Shown here: one piece after another, positions 47,305 through 56,342 of the stretch
How the letters are laid out: each line of letters begins with the position of its first letter
Numbering within the stretch: the stretch's first letter is position 1
NCBI RefSeq assembly: GCF_023115465.1
Contig: NZ_CP096034.1
Coordinates: 1,054,001-1,118,000 of the forward strand
Reading direction: 5' to 3'
Origin: Gottfriedia acidiceleris
Lineage (GTDB): Bacteria; Bacillota; Bacilli; Bacillales; Bacillaceae_G
Length of the DNA: 64,000 nucleotides
Program-made: the position numbers and the translations under genes
The notes under the pieces: model-generated
What the model saw: the letters and a program-made list of their open reading frames with translations, nothing else
Told to the model about the DNA's origin: nothing
Database searches by the model: none

Positions 47305-47381
47305 AGCTAACCAATAAAATTATGATGAGAATAAAGATTCATACTATTTTGAAATTTTAAATTTAAAAGAGGAGACTGAGA

Positions 47382-48170
47382 ATGAAATTTCAAACAAAAG
47401 TCGGGATGTCTAAACCTGAAGCAATCTATGTACATGGTTATAATTTGACGGAAGATTTAATAGGAAATATCACATTGGTTGATATGGCGTTTATAGGTGC
47501 AACGCATCGACTGCCTACCTTTGAGGAATCTAAAATGCTCAATGCATGCATGGTTGCAGTTTGTGAACATGGTTTTACTCCTAGTTCCATTTCTGCTCGT
47601 CTTACCTATTTAGGAGCCCCTGAAGCTGTACAAGCCGCAGTTGCAGCAGGTCTTTTGGGAGCAGGTTCCGTTTACCTTGGAGCAATGGAAAATACGGCGC
47701 AAATGCTCCAAGAAGGGTGGGAAAAGTACGGAGATAATCAAGATGTTGAAAGCATTGCTGCAAGTATTATCGAAGAACGGAAAGTAAGAAAATTACAAGT
47801 GGCGGGATTTGGACATCCCATCCATAAGCCAGTAGATCCACGTACAAAAAAGTTATTTGCACTAGCAAAAGAGTTAGGTTTAACCGGAAAACATATCGCA
47901 TTAATGAAAGAAGTTCATCGACAAATGAGTAAAGAAAAAGGAAGACAAATGACTTTAAATGCAGCGGGAGCAATCGGTGCAATTCTATCGGATATGAATT
48001 TACACTTTAGCGTTGTAAAATCTTTTGCAGTAGCATCTCGAGCAGTCGGATTAATTGCCCATATTGTAGAAGAAATAGAAGTAGGCCGAAAAGATAGTAT
48101 GGCTCAAAAACTTTATGATTATATTGAAGAAAACACGCTATATACAAATAACACCGATGCTATGAAATAA
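47382..48170 (+). CDS. Small citrate-synthase-fold protein (citryl-CoA lyase-like)
   Basis: 262 residues, far shorter than citrate synthase (about 370-430). It keeps the citrate synthase landmarks VCEHGFTPSS, GSVYLGAMENTAQML, VAGFGHPIHKPVDPR (the acyl-CoA-side His) and the late SRAVGLIAHIVEE. Proteins like this are annotated as citryl-CoA lyases and lack the large-domain part that condenses with oxaloacetate. It probably makes or cleaves a beta-hydroxyacyl-CoA, in keeping with the CoA-transferase and ligase nearby. GAGGAG site; element copy 6 is upstream. Confidence 0.75.
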   Translation: MKFQTKVGMSKPEAIYVHGYNLTEDLIGNITLVDMAFIGATHRLPTFEESKMLNACMVAVCEHGFTPSSISARLTYLGAPEAVQAAVAAGLLGAGSVYLGAMENTAQMLQEGWEKYGDNQDVESIAASIIEERKVRKLQVAGFGHPIHKPVDPRTKKLFALAKELGLTGKHIALMKEVHRQMSKEKGRQMTLNAAGAIGAILSDMNLHFSVVKSFAVASRAVGLIAHIVEEIEVGRKDSMAQKLYDYIEENTLYTNNTDAMK

Positions 48171-48331
48171 GAGATTAAACTTGTTTGAACAATAATGCAA
48201 CTTTAGGAAATTAACAGTTTTTGATAATTTAATAGATTTATTGAAAAAGTACTGAAAGCTATAAAGAGTAAATGAGTCCAAGAAATTGAAGAATGCTTTA
48301 GTGTATCGGTCAAAGTATAGGAGGATAAAAT

Positions 48332-49075
48332 ATGAAATTACAAGGTAAGGTTGCTATTGTAACTGGTTCCGGCAAAGGGATTGGCAAGGAAATTGTACAA
48401 AAATTTGTAAAAGAAGGAGCATTCATAACTGTAACTGATTTGAATAAGCAAACATGTGAGGAGACAGCTAATGAGATCATTCAAAGTGGTGGGAAGGCTA
48501 TCTCAGTGGCAGGAGATGTATCTAAAGCAGAGGATGCTAGAAATATAGTTGAAAAGACAATGGAAGCTTATGGTAAGGTTGATATCCTTGTGAACAATGC
48601 AGGAATTCTTAAAGATGTATTAATTAAAGACATGGAAGAAGATGACTGGGATAAAGTGATCGATGTTTGCCTAAAAGGTGCTTTTCTGTGCTCAAAATAT
48701 GTTTCAAAATATATGATGGAACAAAATTACGGCAAAATTATTAATATTTCATCGAGAGCTTATCTAGGAAATCCGGGTCAATCTAACTACTCCTCTGCAA
48801 AAGCAGGAATTGTCGGCTTGACACGCTCTTTAGCGAAAGAACTAGGAAAATTCAATATAAATGTAAATGCAGTTGCACCTGGTTTAATTGAGACAGATGC
48901 GCTAAGAAGTCATCCAAAATATGAAAAAATTAAAGAACTTCAAAAGAAAGATACACCAATTAAGAGAATTGGATTACCTGAGGATGTAGCGAACGCTGTT
49001 TTGTTTTTCTCCTCCGAGGATTCAGCATATATTACTGGAGATATTCTACACGTTTCTGGAGGGAGGTTTGGATAA
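48332..49075 (+). CDS. FabG-like SDR dehydrogenase
   Basis: 247 residues, classical SDR. TGSGKGIGKE, NNAGI, catalytic Ser in NISSRAY, YSSAK motif, and the PG-type loop VAPGLIETD are seen. The dehydrogenase or reductase acts on a 3-oxo/3-hydroxyacyl substrate. It is only distantly related to the SDR pair at 37088 and 49371. AGGAGG site, 161 bases after the citryl-lyase-like gene; a terminator follows, so the two may share the copy-6 promoter. Confidence 0.9.
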   Translation: MKLQGKVAIVTGSGKGIGKEIVQKFVKEGAFITVTDLNKQTCEETANEIIQSGGKAISVAGDVSKAEDARNIVEKTMEAYGKVDILVNNAGILKDVLIKDMEEDDWDKVIDVCLKGAFLCSKYVSKYMMEQNYGKIINISSRAYLGNPGQSNYSSAKAGIVGLTRSLAKELGKFNINVNAVAPGLIETDALRSHPKYEKIKELQKKDTPIKRIGLPEDVANAVLFFSSEDSAYITGDILHVSGGRFG

Positions 49076-49115
49076 GTAACGTTTGAAAGAAGTTATGATT
49101 AATTACGCTCAAATT

Positions 49116-49141
49116 AAGAGAGTCCAAGGGCTCTCTTTTTC
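49116..49141 (+). terminator. Terminator after the FabG-like gene
   Basis: AAGAGAGTCC / GGGCTCTCTT hairpin with a 2-base loop and a T-run. Confidence 0.85.
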
Positions 49142-49169
49142 TCTAGAAAATACTTGTCTTTAATTTTGC

Positions 49170-49201
49170 TTAACGTGTCTTTTAAATTGTTAACTTTTAA
49201 A
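49170..49201 (+). promoter_or_regulatory. Island element copy 7 (SDR copy 2 and acyl-CoA dehydrogenase genes)
   Basis: TTAACGTGTCTTTTAAAT, four bases, then AACTTTTAAA. TTATTAATATAAAG follows 23 bases later, identical to the bases after copy 3. It lies about 170 bases upstream of SDR copy 2. Confidence 0.78.
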
Positions 49202-49370
49202 TCACTATAATAGAAATTTATTATTAATATAAAGAGTTTAAAAATTTAGAATATTCTTTATAAAGGAATGGATAATCCTCGTAAAAAAATTCGATATTTG
49301 AGTTATCTAGTATTGATTCGAAAGAAAAATAATATCAAAAAAATATAAACTGATAGAAAGGAAGAGTTGA

Positions 49371-50186
49371 ATGGTTCAATTATTAGAAAATCAAGTAGCA
49401 ATCGTTACAGGATCTGGGGCTGGAATTGGAAAAGAAACTGCACTATTGTTTGCAAAACATGGTGCACGCGTAATGGTTGCTGATTTAGATGAAAAGCTTG
49501 CGGCCGAAACGGTAGATGAAATCAAAAAAATAGGAAGCGATGCTGCAACGATATGTGGAAATCTTTTAGACCCTGATTTTCCAAAGCAAATTGTGGAAGC
49601 TACTATATCGACATTCGGTAAGTTAGATATCCTAGTGAATAATGCTGGATATTGTCTAGATGGTTTACTTCATAAGATGACAGACAAACAGTTTCAAGAA
49701 ATTTTGGAGATTCATCTAGTCGCTCCATTCCGTCTTATTCGCGCGGCATCTCCATATATGCGTGAGGTTGCAAAGCAAGAGATTGAACAAGGAATCGTTC
49801 AACACCGAAAAATTATTAATGTTTCCTCTGTATCAGGACAAAGAGGGAATATGGGGCAAGCCAACTATTCCTCTGCTAAAGCAGGTGTCATTGGACTTTC
49901 AAAGGTTGTTGCGCAGGAATGGGGACAATTTAATATTAACAGTAACGCTGTAGCATTTGGTTTCATCGATACACGTCTAACACGCCCAAAAGAAGAAGGA
50001 ACTGTCATCAATGGTGAAGTTGTAGGTATTCCTGAAAAAGTTCGTAATTTGAAGATTAGCAAAATTCCACAAAAACGAATCGGAGATGCAAGTGAAGCTG
50101 CTTCAGGAATTTTATTCTTAGCATCGCCGCTATCAAACTATGTAAATGGACAAGTACTAAGTGTAAATGGTGGTTCCTATACTTGA
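49371..50186 (+). CDS. SDR-family 3-hydroxyacyl-CoA dehydrogenase-like, copy 2
   Basis: 271 residues, the same length as the protein at 37088 and about 90% identical by eye, with all SDR motifs kept (TGSGAGIG, NNAG, VSSVSG, YSSAK). Most differences fall near the C terminus and in the active-site loop (SVSGQ here, SGSGT there). The upstream element is also alike, so this is a recent duplication inside the island. It is followed by two acyl-CoA dehydrogenases. Confidence 0.92.
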   Translation: MVQLLENQVAIVTGSGAGIGKETALLFAKHGARVMVADLDEKLAAETVDEIKKIGSDAATICGNLLDPDFPKQIVEATISTFGKLDILVNNAGYCLDGLLHKMTDKQFQEILEIHLVAPFRLIRAASPYMREVAKQEIEQGIVQHRKIINVSSVSGQRGNMGQANYSSAKAGVIGLSKVVAQEWGQFNINSNAVAFGFIDTRLTRPKEEGTVINGEVVGIPEKVRNLKISKIPQKRIGDASEAASGILFLASPLSNYVNGQVLSVNGGSYT

Positions 50187-50339
50187 TCCATAATTTGTAA
50201 GTATCACTACTAATGATTTTCATCGCAATATCTCGTATTAGAGGCTGTTGAAAAAGCTGTGAGCTATATACTTTACACACAGTAGAATTTTTTAGTCTAA
50301 AGAATTCGTATTATCAAACTACAATCAGGAGGTTAGTAA

Positions 50340-51533
50340 ATGTCAAATTCAACTACTTCATCTAAACAATTACCATTCGATTTATTTAAAAGAAAAAGAC
50401 CTTTTTTTACTCATGAACATGAGATGTTTAGAATATCATTGCAAAAATTTCTTGAAAAAGAAGCAGTTCCTTATATTGAGAAATGGGAAGAAAATCAATG
50501 TACGCCTAAGGAATTTTATGAAAAACTAGGTGCTCAAGGATTTCTTTGTCCACAAATTAAATCCGAATATGGGGGGCTCGAACTCGATTTTGGCTTTAAT
50601 GTGATATTGGCTGAAGAGTTATTCCGTGTAGGAGCTGGAACTTTAGCAAGTACAAGTAGTTCTATTATTGTACCTTATTTAGAAACATACGGTACGGAAG
50701 AACAAAAGCAAAAATACTTACCGAAATTTGTAAGTGGAGAAATTACAACAGCCATTGCCATGACTGAACCAGGGATTGGCTCTGACTTAGCCAACTTGAG
50801 TACAACAGCGGTTAAAAATGGTGATCATTATATAGTAAATGGACAAAAAACCTTTATATCTAATGGGCTTAATGCAGGATTATTCTTTGTTGCAGTTAAA
50901 ACTGATTTGAAAGCGAATCCAGCAAGAAAAGGAATTAGTATCCTCTTGGTAGATGAGGAAACACCAGGATTTTCACGTGGACGTCAGTTAAAGAAATTAG
51001 GTCAAAAAACTGCAGATGTAGTTGAACTAATATTTGAGGATGCGCGGGTTCCTGTTGCAAACTTACTTGGTGAGGAAGGTCAAGGCTTCTATTATCTAAT
51101 GGATAGATTGCAACAAGAACGACTCATAATTGCTTGCAGTGCATTAGCAGTAGCGGAGGAAATGCTTAAATCAACCATTAGCTATGTAAAAGAGAGACAA
51201 GCATTTGGAAAAACGATTAGTTCCTTTCAGAATACACAGTTCCAAATTGCAGAGATGGCAACTGAATTGACAATGGCTCAAACTTTCCTTGACGATTTAA
51301 TAAGTAAGCACATACAAGGGGAAAATATCGTTACACAAATCTCTATGGCGAAGTGGTACATTACCGATATGGCAAGGAGAATGTCTTCTCGATGTTTACA
51401 ACTTTACGGTGGTTACGGTTATATGGAAGAATATCCAATTGCCCGTCGTTATCGAGATGTGGCGGTTTTACCGATTTATGGTGGAACAACGGAAATTATG
51501 AAAAATATCATTGCTAAAAATCTTGGATTATAA
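50340..51533 (+). CDS. Acyl-CoA dehydrogenase, QER-type, tandem copy A
   Basis: 397 residues. It carries AIAMTEPGIGSDLANL, GQKTFISNG, and ERQAFGKTISSFQNTQ. The usual catalytic Glu of YEGT is replaced by Gly (IYGGTTEIM), and a Glu is found in LQQERLII instead, as in the long-chain and isovaleryl branches where the base sits in helix G. CAGGAGG site. It is closely related (roughly 80% identical) to the next gene. Both may pair as a heteromeric enzyme, or the copies may serve different acyl chains. Confidence 0.9.
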   Translation: MSNSTTSSKQLPFDLFKRKRPFFTHEHEMFRISLQKFLEKEAVPYIEKWEENQCTPKEFYEKLGAQGFLCPQIKSEYGGLELDFGFNVILAEELFRVGAGTLASTSSSIIVPYLETYGTEEQKQKYLPKFVSGEITTAIAMTEPGIGSDLANLSTTAVKNGDHYIVNGQKTFISNGLNAGLFFVAVKTDLKANPARKGISILLVDEETPGFSRGRQLKKLGQKTADVVELIFEDARVPVANLLGEEGQGFYYLMDRLQQERLIIACSALAVAEEMLKSTISYVKERQAFGKTISSFQNTQFQIAEMATELTMAQTFLDDLISKHIQGENIVTQISMAKWYITDMARRMSSRCLQLYGGYGYMEEYPIARRYRDVAVLPIYGGTTEIMKNIIAKNLGL

Positions 51534-51559
51534 TGCTAGTTTTAAAACATAGTTTAATT

Positions 51560-51573
51560 ACAAAACGTTTTCA
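51560..51573. promoter_or_regulatory. Possible CcpA cre site between the tandem dehydrogenases
   Basis: ACAAAACGTTTTCA matches 9 of 11 defined positions of TGWAANCGNTNWCA with a palindromic AAAACGTTTT core. Tentative. Confidence 0.3.
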
Positions 51574-51720
51574 TTCGATGTACGAGTACATGTTTTTTTC
51601 AAATGAAAGCTTTTTAGTAGAACGGTTGTTTCAGATTTTTAAAATTTAATTAAAGAGCATCTTAAACGAGTAGATCGTCATGAGCTACATTGATTTAACC
51701 ATAAATTGGAGGGATAGATT

Positions 51721-52914
51721 TTGTCAGATACAGTTACTTCAACTAAACCAGGAACATTTGACCTATTTAAAAGAAAAAGATCTTATTTGACTCAAGAGCA
51801 TGAGATGTTTAGAATTTCTTTGCAAAAATTCCTTGAGAAAGAGGCAGTTCCATATATAGAGAAATGGGATGAAGAAAGTTATACTCCAAGAGAATTTTAC
51901 GAAAAGTTAGGAGCACAAGGATTTCTTTGTCCGCAAGTTGCTCCTGAATATGGTGGTTTAGGACTTGATTTTGGATTTAATATGGTTCTAGCTGAAGAGC
52001 TAAATCGCATTGGTGTCGGTACAATTGCGAGTTTAAGTAGTTCAATAGTTGTCCCTTATTTAGAACGATATGGAACAGAATATCAAAAGAAAAAATATTT
52101 ACCAAAATGTGTAAGTGGGGAAATCACAGCAGCAATTGCTATGACTGAACCAGGAATTGGTTCTGACTTGGCAAAATTGAGCACAACTGCGGTAAGAGTT
52201 GGTGATCATTATATTGTGAATGGAGAGAAAACCTTCATTTCGAATGGCCAAAATGCAGGATTGTACTTTGTAGCAGTGAAAACAGATACAAAGGCGAACC
52301 CTGCTAGAAAAGGTATTAGTATCCTATTGGTTGATGAAAATACTCCTGGATTTTCACGTGGGAAAAAGTTGAAAAAACTAGGTCAACATTCTGCAGATAC
52401 GAGTGAACTAATTTTCGAAGACGCTCGAGTACCTATAGCTAATTTACTTGGGGAAGAAGGACAAGGCTTCTATTATATGATGGATAAATTGCAGCAGGAA
52501 CGCCTTATCGTATCAATTGGTGCAATAGCTGTAGCTGAAGAAATGCTTAAGTCAACAATGGCTTATGTAAAAGAAAGGCAGGCCTTTGGAAAGCCAATCA
52601 GTTCATTTCAAAACACACAGTTTGAGATTGCAGAAATGGCAACAGAATTAACAATGGCGCAAACCTTCATTGATAATTTAACTACCAAACATTTAAAAGG
52701 TGAAAATATCGTCACGGAGACTTCGATGGCTAAATGGTTTATAACCGAAATGGCAAGAAACATGTCTGTACGTTGTCTACAGCTTTATGGTGGGTACGGT
52801 TATATGGAAGAATACCCAATTGCCCGTCGTTATCGAGATGTTGCGGTCATGCCGGTTTATGCAGGTACAACGGAAATAATGAAAAATATTATTGCTAAAA
52901 ATCTTGGATTATGA
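51721..52914 (+). CDS. Acyl-CoA dehydrogenase, QER-type, tandem copy B
   Basis: 397 residues from TTG after GGAGGG. It has the same layout as the preceding dehydrogenase. The YEGT position reads VYAGTTEIM (Ala) and LQQERLIV keeps the alternative Glu. The N-terminal 30 residues are also shared (FDLFKRKR). It is the last gene of the island. A terminator follows at 52926. Confidence 0.9.
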   Translation: MSDTVTSTKPGTFDLFKRKRSYLTQEHEMFRISLQKFLEKEAVPYIEKWDEESYTPREFYEKLGAQGFLCPQVAPEYGGLGLDFGFNMVLAEELNRIGVGTIASLSSSIVVPYLERYGTEYQKKKYLPKCVSGEITAAIAMTEPGIGSDLAKLSTTAVRVGDHYIVNGEKTFISNGQNAGLYFVAVKTDTKANPARKGISILLVDENTPGFSRGKKLKKLGQHSADTSELIFEDARVPIANLLGEEGQGFYYMMDKLQQERLIVSIGAIAVAEEMLKSTMAYVKERQAFGKPISSFQNTQFEIAEMATELTMAQTFIDNLTTKHLKGENIVTETSMAKWFITEMARNMSVRCLQLYGGYGYMEEYPIARRYRDVAVMPVYAGTTEIMKNIIAKNLGL

Positions 52915-52925
52915 TCATTTAAACT

Positions 52926-52972
52926 TCCCGTTCTAGAATTGTCTTTATAATAGACAGTCTGGAATGGGATTC
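52926..52972 (+). terminator. Terminator at right end of island
   Basis: Stem CCC.TTC.AGA..TGTCT / AGACA..TCT.GAA.GGG with a short AT loop, followed by ATTCTTTTG. The stretch from 52973 to 53335 before lonA is AT-rich; I see no gene in it. Confidence 0.75.
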
Positions 52973-53353
52973 TTTTGTATTAAAGGGATATCAAATATAC
53001 ATAAAGGCAATTAGATTTTAGTTAATCAAAAATAGATCATGTTGTGGTGTTATTATCCTCAAATTAATAAACAATCAGATCAGAATGATAATTTGCTTTT
53101 TCGTATGGATATATTTATAGAAAATAATTTACTACATAATAATTGAACGGTATTTTTCGCATTAATAAAAGAATAGACTAATACAACCGCATCAAATGTT
53201 TCTTCATATCAAGTTCAATTTATAAGTTATCTATTTTTTTATTTGTTGTTCAAGAAATCGCTTCTACATTTCTTTTAAAGCATAACATTGTAAATAATAT
53301 ATATGTTAAGGTAAAATAACTAGATAGAATGAAAAACATGGAGGTGTAACGTA

Positions 53354-55678
53354 ATGAATGTTACAAAAGAAAAAGTTGTACCCCTCCTACCTTTAAGAGG
53401 AATTAGTGTATTTCCTGCCACTATTGCACATCTAGATGTAGGAAGAACGAAATCGATAAAAGCTATACAAGAAGCTGATGAGTTAGATCATTTAATTTTT
53501 GTTGTTACTCAAATAGATGCAGATACTGAAAACCCAAAGATAGACGAATTGTACCAATTTGGAACTTTAGCTAAATTAACACAAAAAATTACACTTCCAA
53601 ACGGCACTGTTCGTATTACTGTTGAAGGATTACACAGAGGAAAAATCAAATCAATTATTGATCAAAATGATTTCTTAACTGCAAAGATAGAAGAATATCC
53701 AGATGTAGAAGACGAATCTAAAGAGCTTCGTGCTTTAATGAGAACTTTATTGCAGCATTTTAAACAATACAGTAAATTATCAAAGCGAATTTTGCCAGAG
53801 ACAATTGCTTCCATTGTTAAGCAAGACCGCCCAGGTAAACTTGCAGATGCAATGATCGATTCAATTCCATTAAGGGAAGAAGAAAAACAAAAAATATTAG
53901 CAACAATTGACGTTACTGAACGAATACATATTATCTTAAATTTCCTTCAAGATGAAAAAGAATTACTAAAGCTTGAGGAAAAGATTGGCCTACAAGTTAA
54001 GAAAAATATTGATAAAACTCAAAAAGAATATTTCTTGAGAGAGCAATTAAAAGTTATTCAACGCGAACTAGGTGATCGTGAAGGTAAAACTGAAGAAGTT
54101 GATAAGTTTTTAACCAAAATTGAAGAGGCAAATATGCCTGAAGAAACAAAGGAAGTAGTACTAAAAGAGTTAGCTAGATATGAAAAACTACCTCCTAATG
54201 CTGCAGAAGCAGGTGTAGTTCGTACATATTTAGATTGGATGGTAGCTCTACCGTGGTCTAAGCAAACCGAAGACACATTGGATATACATCGTTCCGAAAA
54301 GATACTGAATAATGAACATGAAGGTCTTGAAAAAGTAAAAGAGAGAATATTAGAATATCTAGCTGTTCAACAACTTACGAATTCACTACGTGGTCCAATT
54401 TTATGTTTAGCTGGTCCTCCTGGAGTTGGTAAAACATCTTTAGCGAAATCAATCGCAAACGCTTTGTCTAGAAACTTTGTACGCGTTTCTCTAGGTGGCG
54501 TAAGAGATGAATCAGAAATAAGAGGACATAGAAGAACATACATCGGAGCTATGCCAGGTCGAATTATCCAAGGTATGAAGAAAGCAGGAACTAATAACCC
54601 TGTATTCTTACTTGATGAAATTGATAAAATGTCTAGCGATTTTAGAGGTGATCCCTCATCAGCAATGTTAGAAGTTTTGGACCCAGAACAAAATCATACA
54701 TTTAGTGATCATTACATCGAAGAGCCATTTGATTTATCTCAAGTTTTATTTGTAGCAACAGCAAATGATTTATCTACTATTCCAGGTCCATTACGTGATC
54801 GAATGGAGATTATTACTTTATCTGGATATACCGAACTTGAAAAAGTTAATATAGCTAAAAAACATTTATTCCCTAAAAAATTAGCAGAGCATGGCTTAAA
54901 TAAATCTACTGTACAAATTCGTGAAAGTGCACTTTCTGCAATTATTCGTCATTATACACGAGAAGCAGGAGTAAGGTCATTAGAGCGAGTTTTAGCGACA
55001 CTATGTAGAAAAGCTGCAAAGTTAATTGTTTCAAACGAAAGACAAAAAATAATATTTACCGATAAAAACCTTGAAGAATTTTTAGGTAAGAAAACATTCT
55101 CTTATGGTCAAATGGAAAATGAAGACCAAATTGGTGTAGCTACAGGTTTAGCGTATACTGCATTTGGTGGAGACACACTTTCGATTGAAGTATCACTATA
55201 TCCTGGAAAGGGTAAGCTAACATTAACTGGTAAGCTAGGGGATGTAATGAAGGAGTCAGCACAGGCTGCATTTAGCTATATTCGCTCAAAAGCAGAAGAG
55301 CTGAATATTGACCAAAATTTCCATGAGAAATATGATATTCATATTCATGTTCCAGAAGGTGCAGTTCCAAAAGATGGCCCTTCAGCAGGTATAACGATGG
55401 CAACAGCATTGATTTCGGCATTAACAAATAAACCAATCCGTAAAGAGGTTGGAATGACTGGTGAAATCACGTTACGTGGTCGCGTATTACCAATTGGTGG
55501 ATTAAAAGAAAAAATGCTTAGTGCGCATCGTGCAGGTTTAACGACTATTATCATACCAAAAGAAAACGAAAAAGATTTAGAAGATGTACCACCAATGGTG
55601 AAAGAAGGTTTAACTGTTATACCTGTTTCCCATTTAGATGAAGTGCTTGCGCATGCAATAGTAGGAGTGAAAAAATGA
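53354..55678 (+). CDS. lonA: ATP-dependent protease Lon
   Basis: 774 residues, full length. N-terminal LonN domain ([14 protein letters not shown] onward), coiled coil, AAA+ with Walker A GPPGVGKT and Walker [11 protein letters not shown], and the protease domain with the catalytic Ser in KDGPSAG and Lys in the same domain. It degrades damaged and regulatory proteins in the cytoplasm. GGAGGTG site. It overlaps ysxC by four bases (ATGA), as is usual in Bacillus. Confidence 0.97.
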   Translation: MNVTKEKVVPLLPLRGISVFPATIAHLDVGRTKSIKAIQEADELDHLIFVVTQIDADTENPKIDELYQFGTLAKLTQKITLPNGTVRITVEGLHRGKIKSIIDQNDFLTAKIEEYPDVEDESKELRALMRTLLQHFKQYSKLSKRILPETIASIVKQDRPGKLADAMIDSIPLREEEKQKILATIDVTERIHIILNFLQDEKELLKLEEKIGLQVKKNIDKTQKEYFLREQLKVIQRELGDREGKTEEVDKFLTKIEEANMPEETKEVVLKELARYEKLPPNAAEAGVVRTYLDWMVALPWSKQTEDTLDIHRSEKILNNEHEGLEKVKERILEYLAVQQLTNSLRGPILCLAGPPGVGKTSLAKSIANALSRNFVRVSLGGVRDESEIRGHRRTYIGAMPGRIIQGMKKAGTNNPVFLLDEIDKMSSDFRGDPSSAMLEVLDPEQNHTFSDHYIEEPFDLSQVLFVATANDLSTIPGPLRDRMEIITLSGYTELEKVNIAKKHLFPKKLAEHGLNKSTVQIRESALSAIIRHYTREAGVRSLERVLATLCRKAAKLIVSNERQKIIFTDKNLEEFLGKKTFSYGQMENEDQIGVATGLAYTAFGGDTLSIEVSLYPGKGKLTLTGKLGDVMKESAQAAFSYIRSKAEELNIDQNFHEKYDIHIHVPEGAVPKDGPSAGITMATALISALTNKPIRKEVGMTGEITLRGRVLPIGGLKEKMLSAHRAGLTTIIIPKENEKDLEDVPPMVKEGLTVIPVSHLDEVLAHAIVGVKK

Positions 55679-56259
55679 AAGTAACAACAGCGGATATTGT
55701 CATTAGTGCAGTCCGACCAAATCAATATCCAGATACACAATTTCCTGAAATCGCTTTGGCAGGTCGTTCAAATGTTGGGAAATCCTCATTTATAAATAAA
55801 ATGTTAAATCGTAAAGCATTAGCCCGAACATCATCAAAACCAGGAAAAACGCAAACATTAAATTTCTTTTTAATTAATGAACAGCTTTTCTACGTTGACG
55901 TACCAGGTTATGGTTATGCTAAAGTTTCCAAAAAGGAACGAGAAGCATGGGGTAAAATGATCGAAACATATATTACAACACGTGAGCAATTAAGAGCTGT
56001 TATTTTATTAGTGGATCTACGTCATTCACCAACAGAAGATGATGTAATGATGTATGATTTCTTAAAGCATTACCAAATCCCAGTCATTATAGTAGCAACA
56101 AAAGCAGATAAAATCCCTAAAGGAAAATGGGATAAACATGCAAAAGTAGTTCGTGAAACGTTACAGATTGAAGAAGGGGACGAATTAATTTTATTCTCAT
56201 CTGAAACTGGTATGGGTAAAGAAAAAGCATGGTCAGTAATTGATCGTATGTGTAAATAA
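55675..56259 (+). CDS. ysxC: Ribosome biogenesis GTPase YsxC (EngB)
   Basis: 194 residues. G1 [10 protein letters not shown]2/G3 SKPGKTQT and DVPGYGYA, G4 TKADK and the ending LFSSETGMG are in place. It is an essential GTPase in assembly of the large ribosomal subunit. It starts inside the lonA stop codon. Confidence 0.96.
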   Translation: MKVTTADIVISAVRPNQYPDTQFPEIALAGRSNVGKSSFINKMLNRKALARTSSKPGKTQTLNFFLINEQLFYVDVPGYGYAKVSKKEREAWGKMIETYITTREQLRAVILLVDLRHSPTEDDVMMYDFLKHYQIPVIIVATKADKIPKGKWDKHAKVVRETLQIEEGDELILFSSETGMGKEKAWSVIDRMCK

Positions 56260-56261
56260 AA

Positions 56262-56297
56262 AATGCTGGTGGCTAAAAGCCACCAGCATTTTTTTGT
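56262..56297. terminator. Bidirectional terminator between ysxC and the K+ channel gene
   Basis: Perfect 13-bp stem AATGCTGGTGGCT / AGCCACCAGCATT with loop AAA and T-runs on both strands. Confidence 0.95.
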
Positions 56298-56342
56298 TCA
56301 GGTCTCGTCACACGAAAAGCGAACATTCCTGTTTTATTATAT

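Noticed and set aside
35700-49250. Island element as a sigma-L (sigma-54), sigma-E or FadR site
   Set aside because: The elements lack the TGGCAC/TTGCA pair of sigma-L, the CATA-type -10 of sigma-E and the TGAATGA half-sites of FadR.
22317-53353. Island as a prophage or integrative element
   Set aside because: No integrase, transposase, phage gene, CRISPR array or flanking direct repeat is visible. The tRNA genes at 15030-15180 are over 7 kb away.
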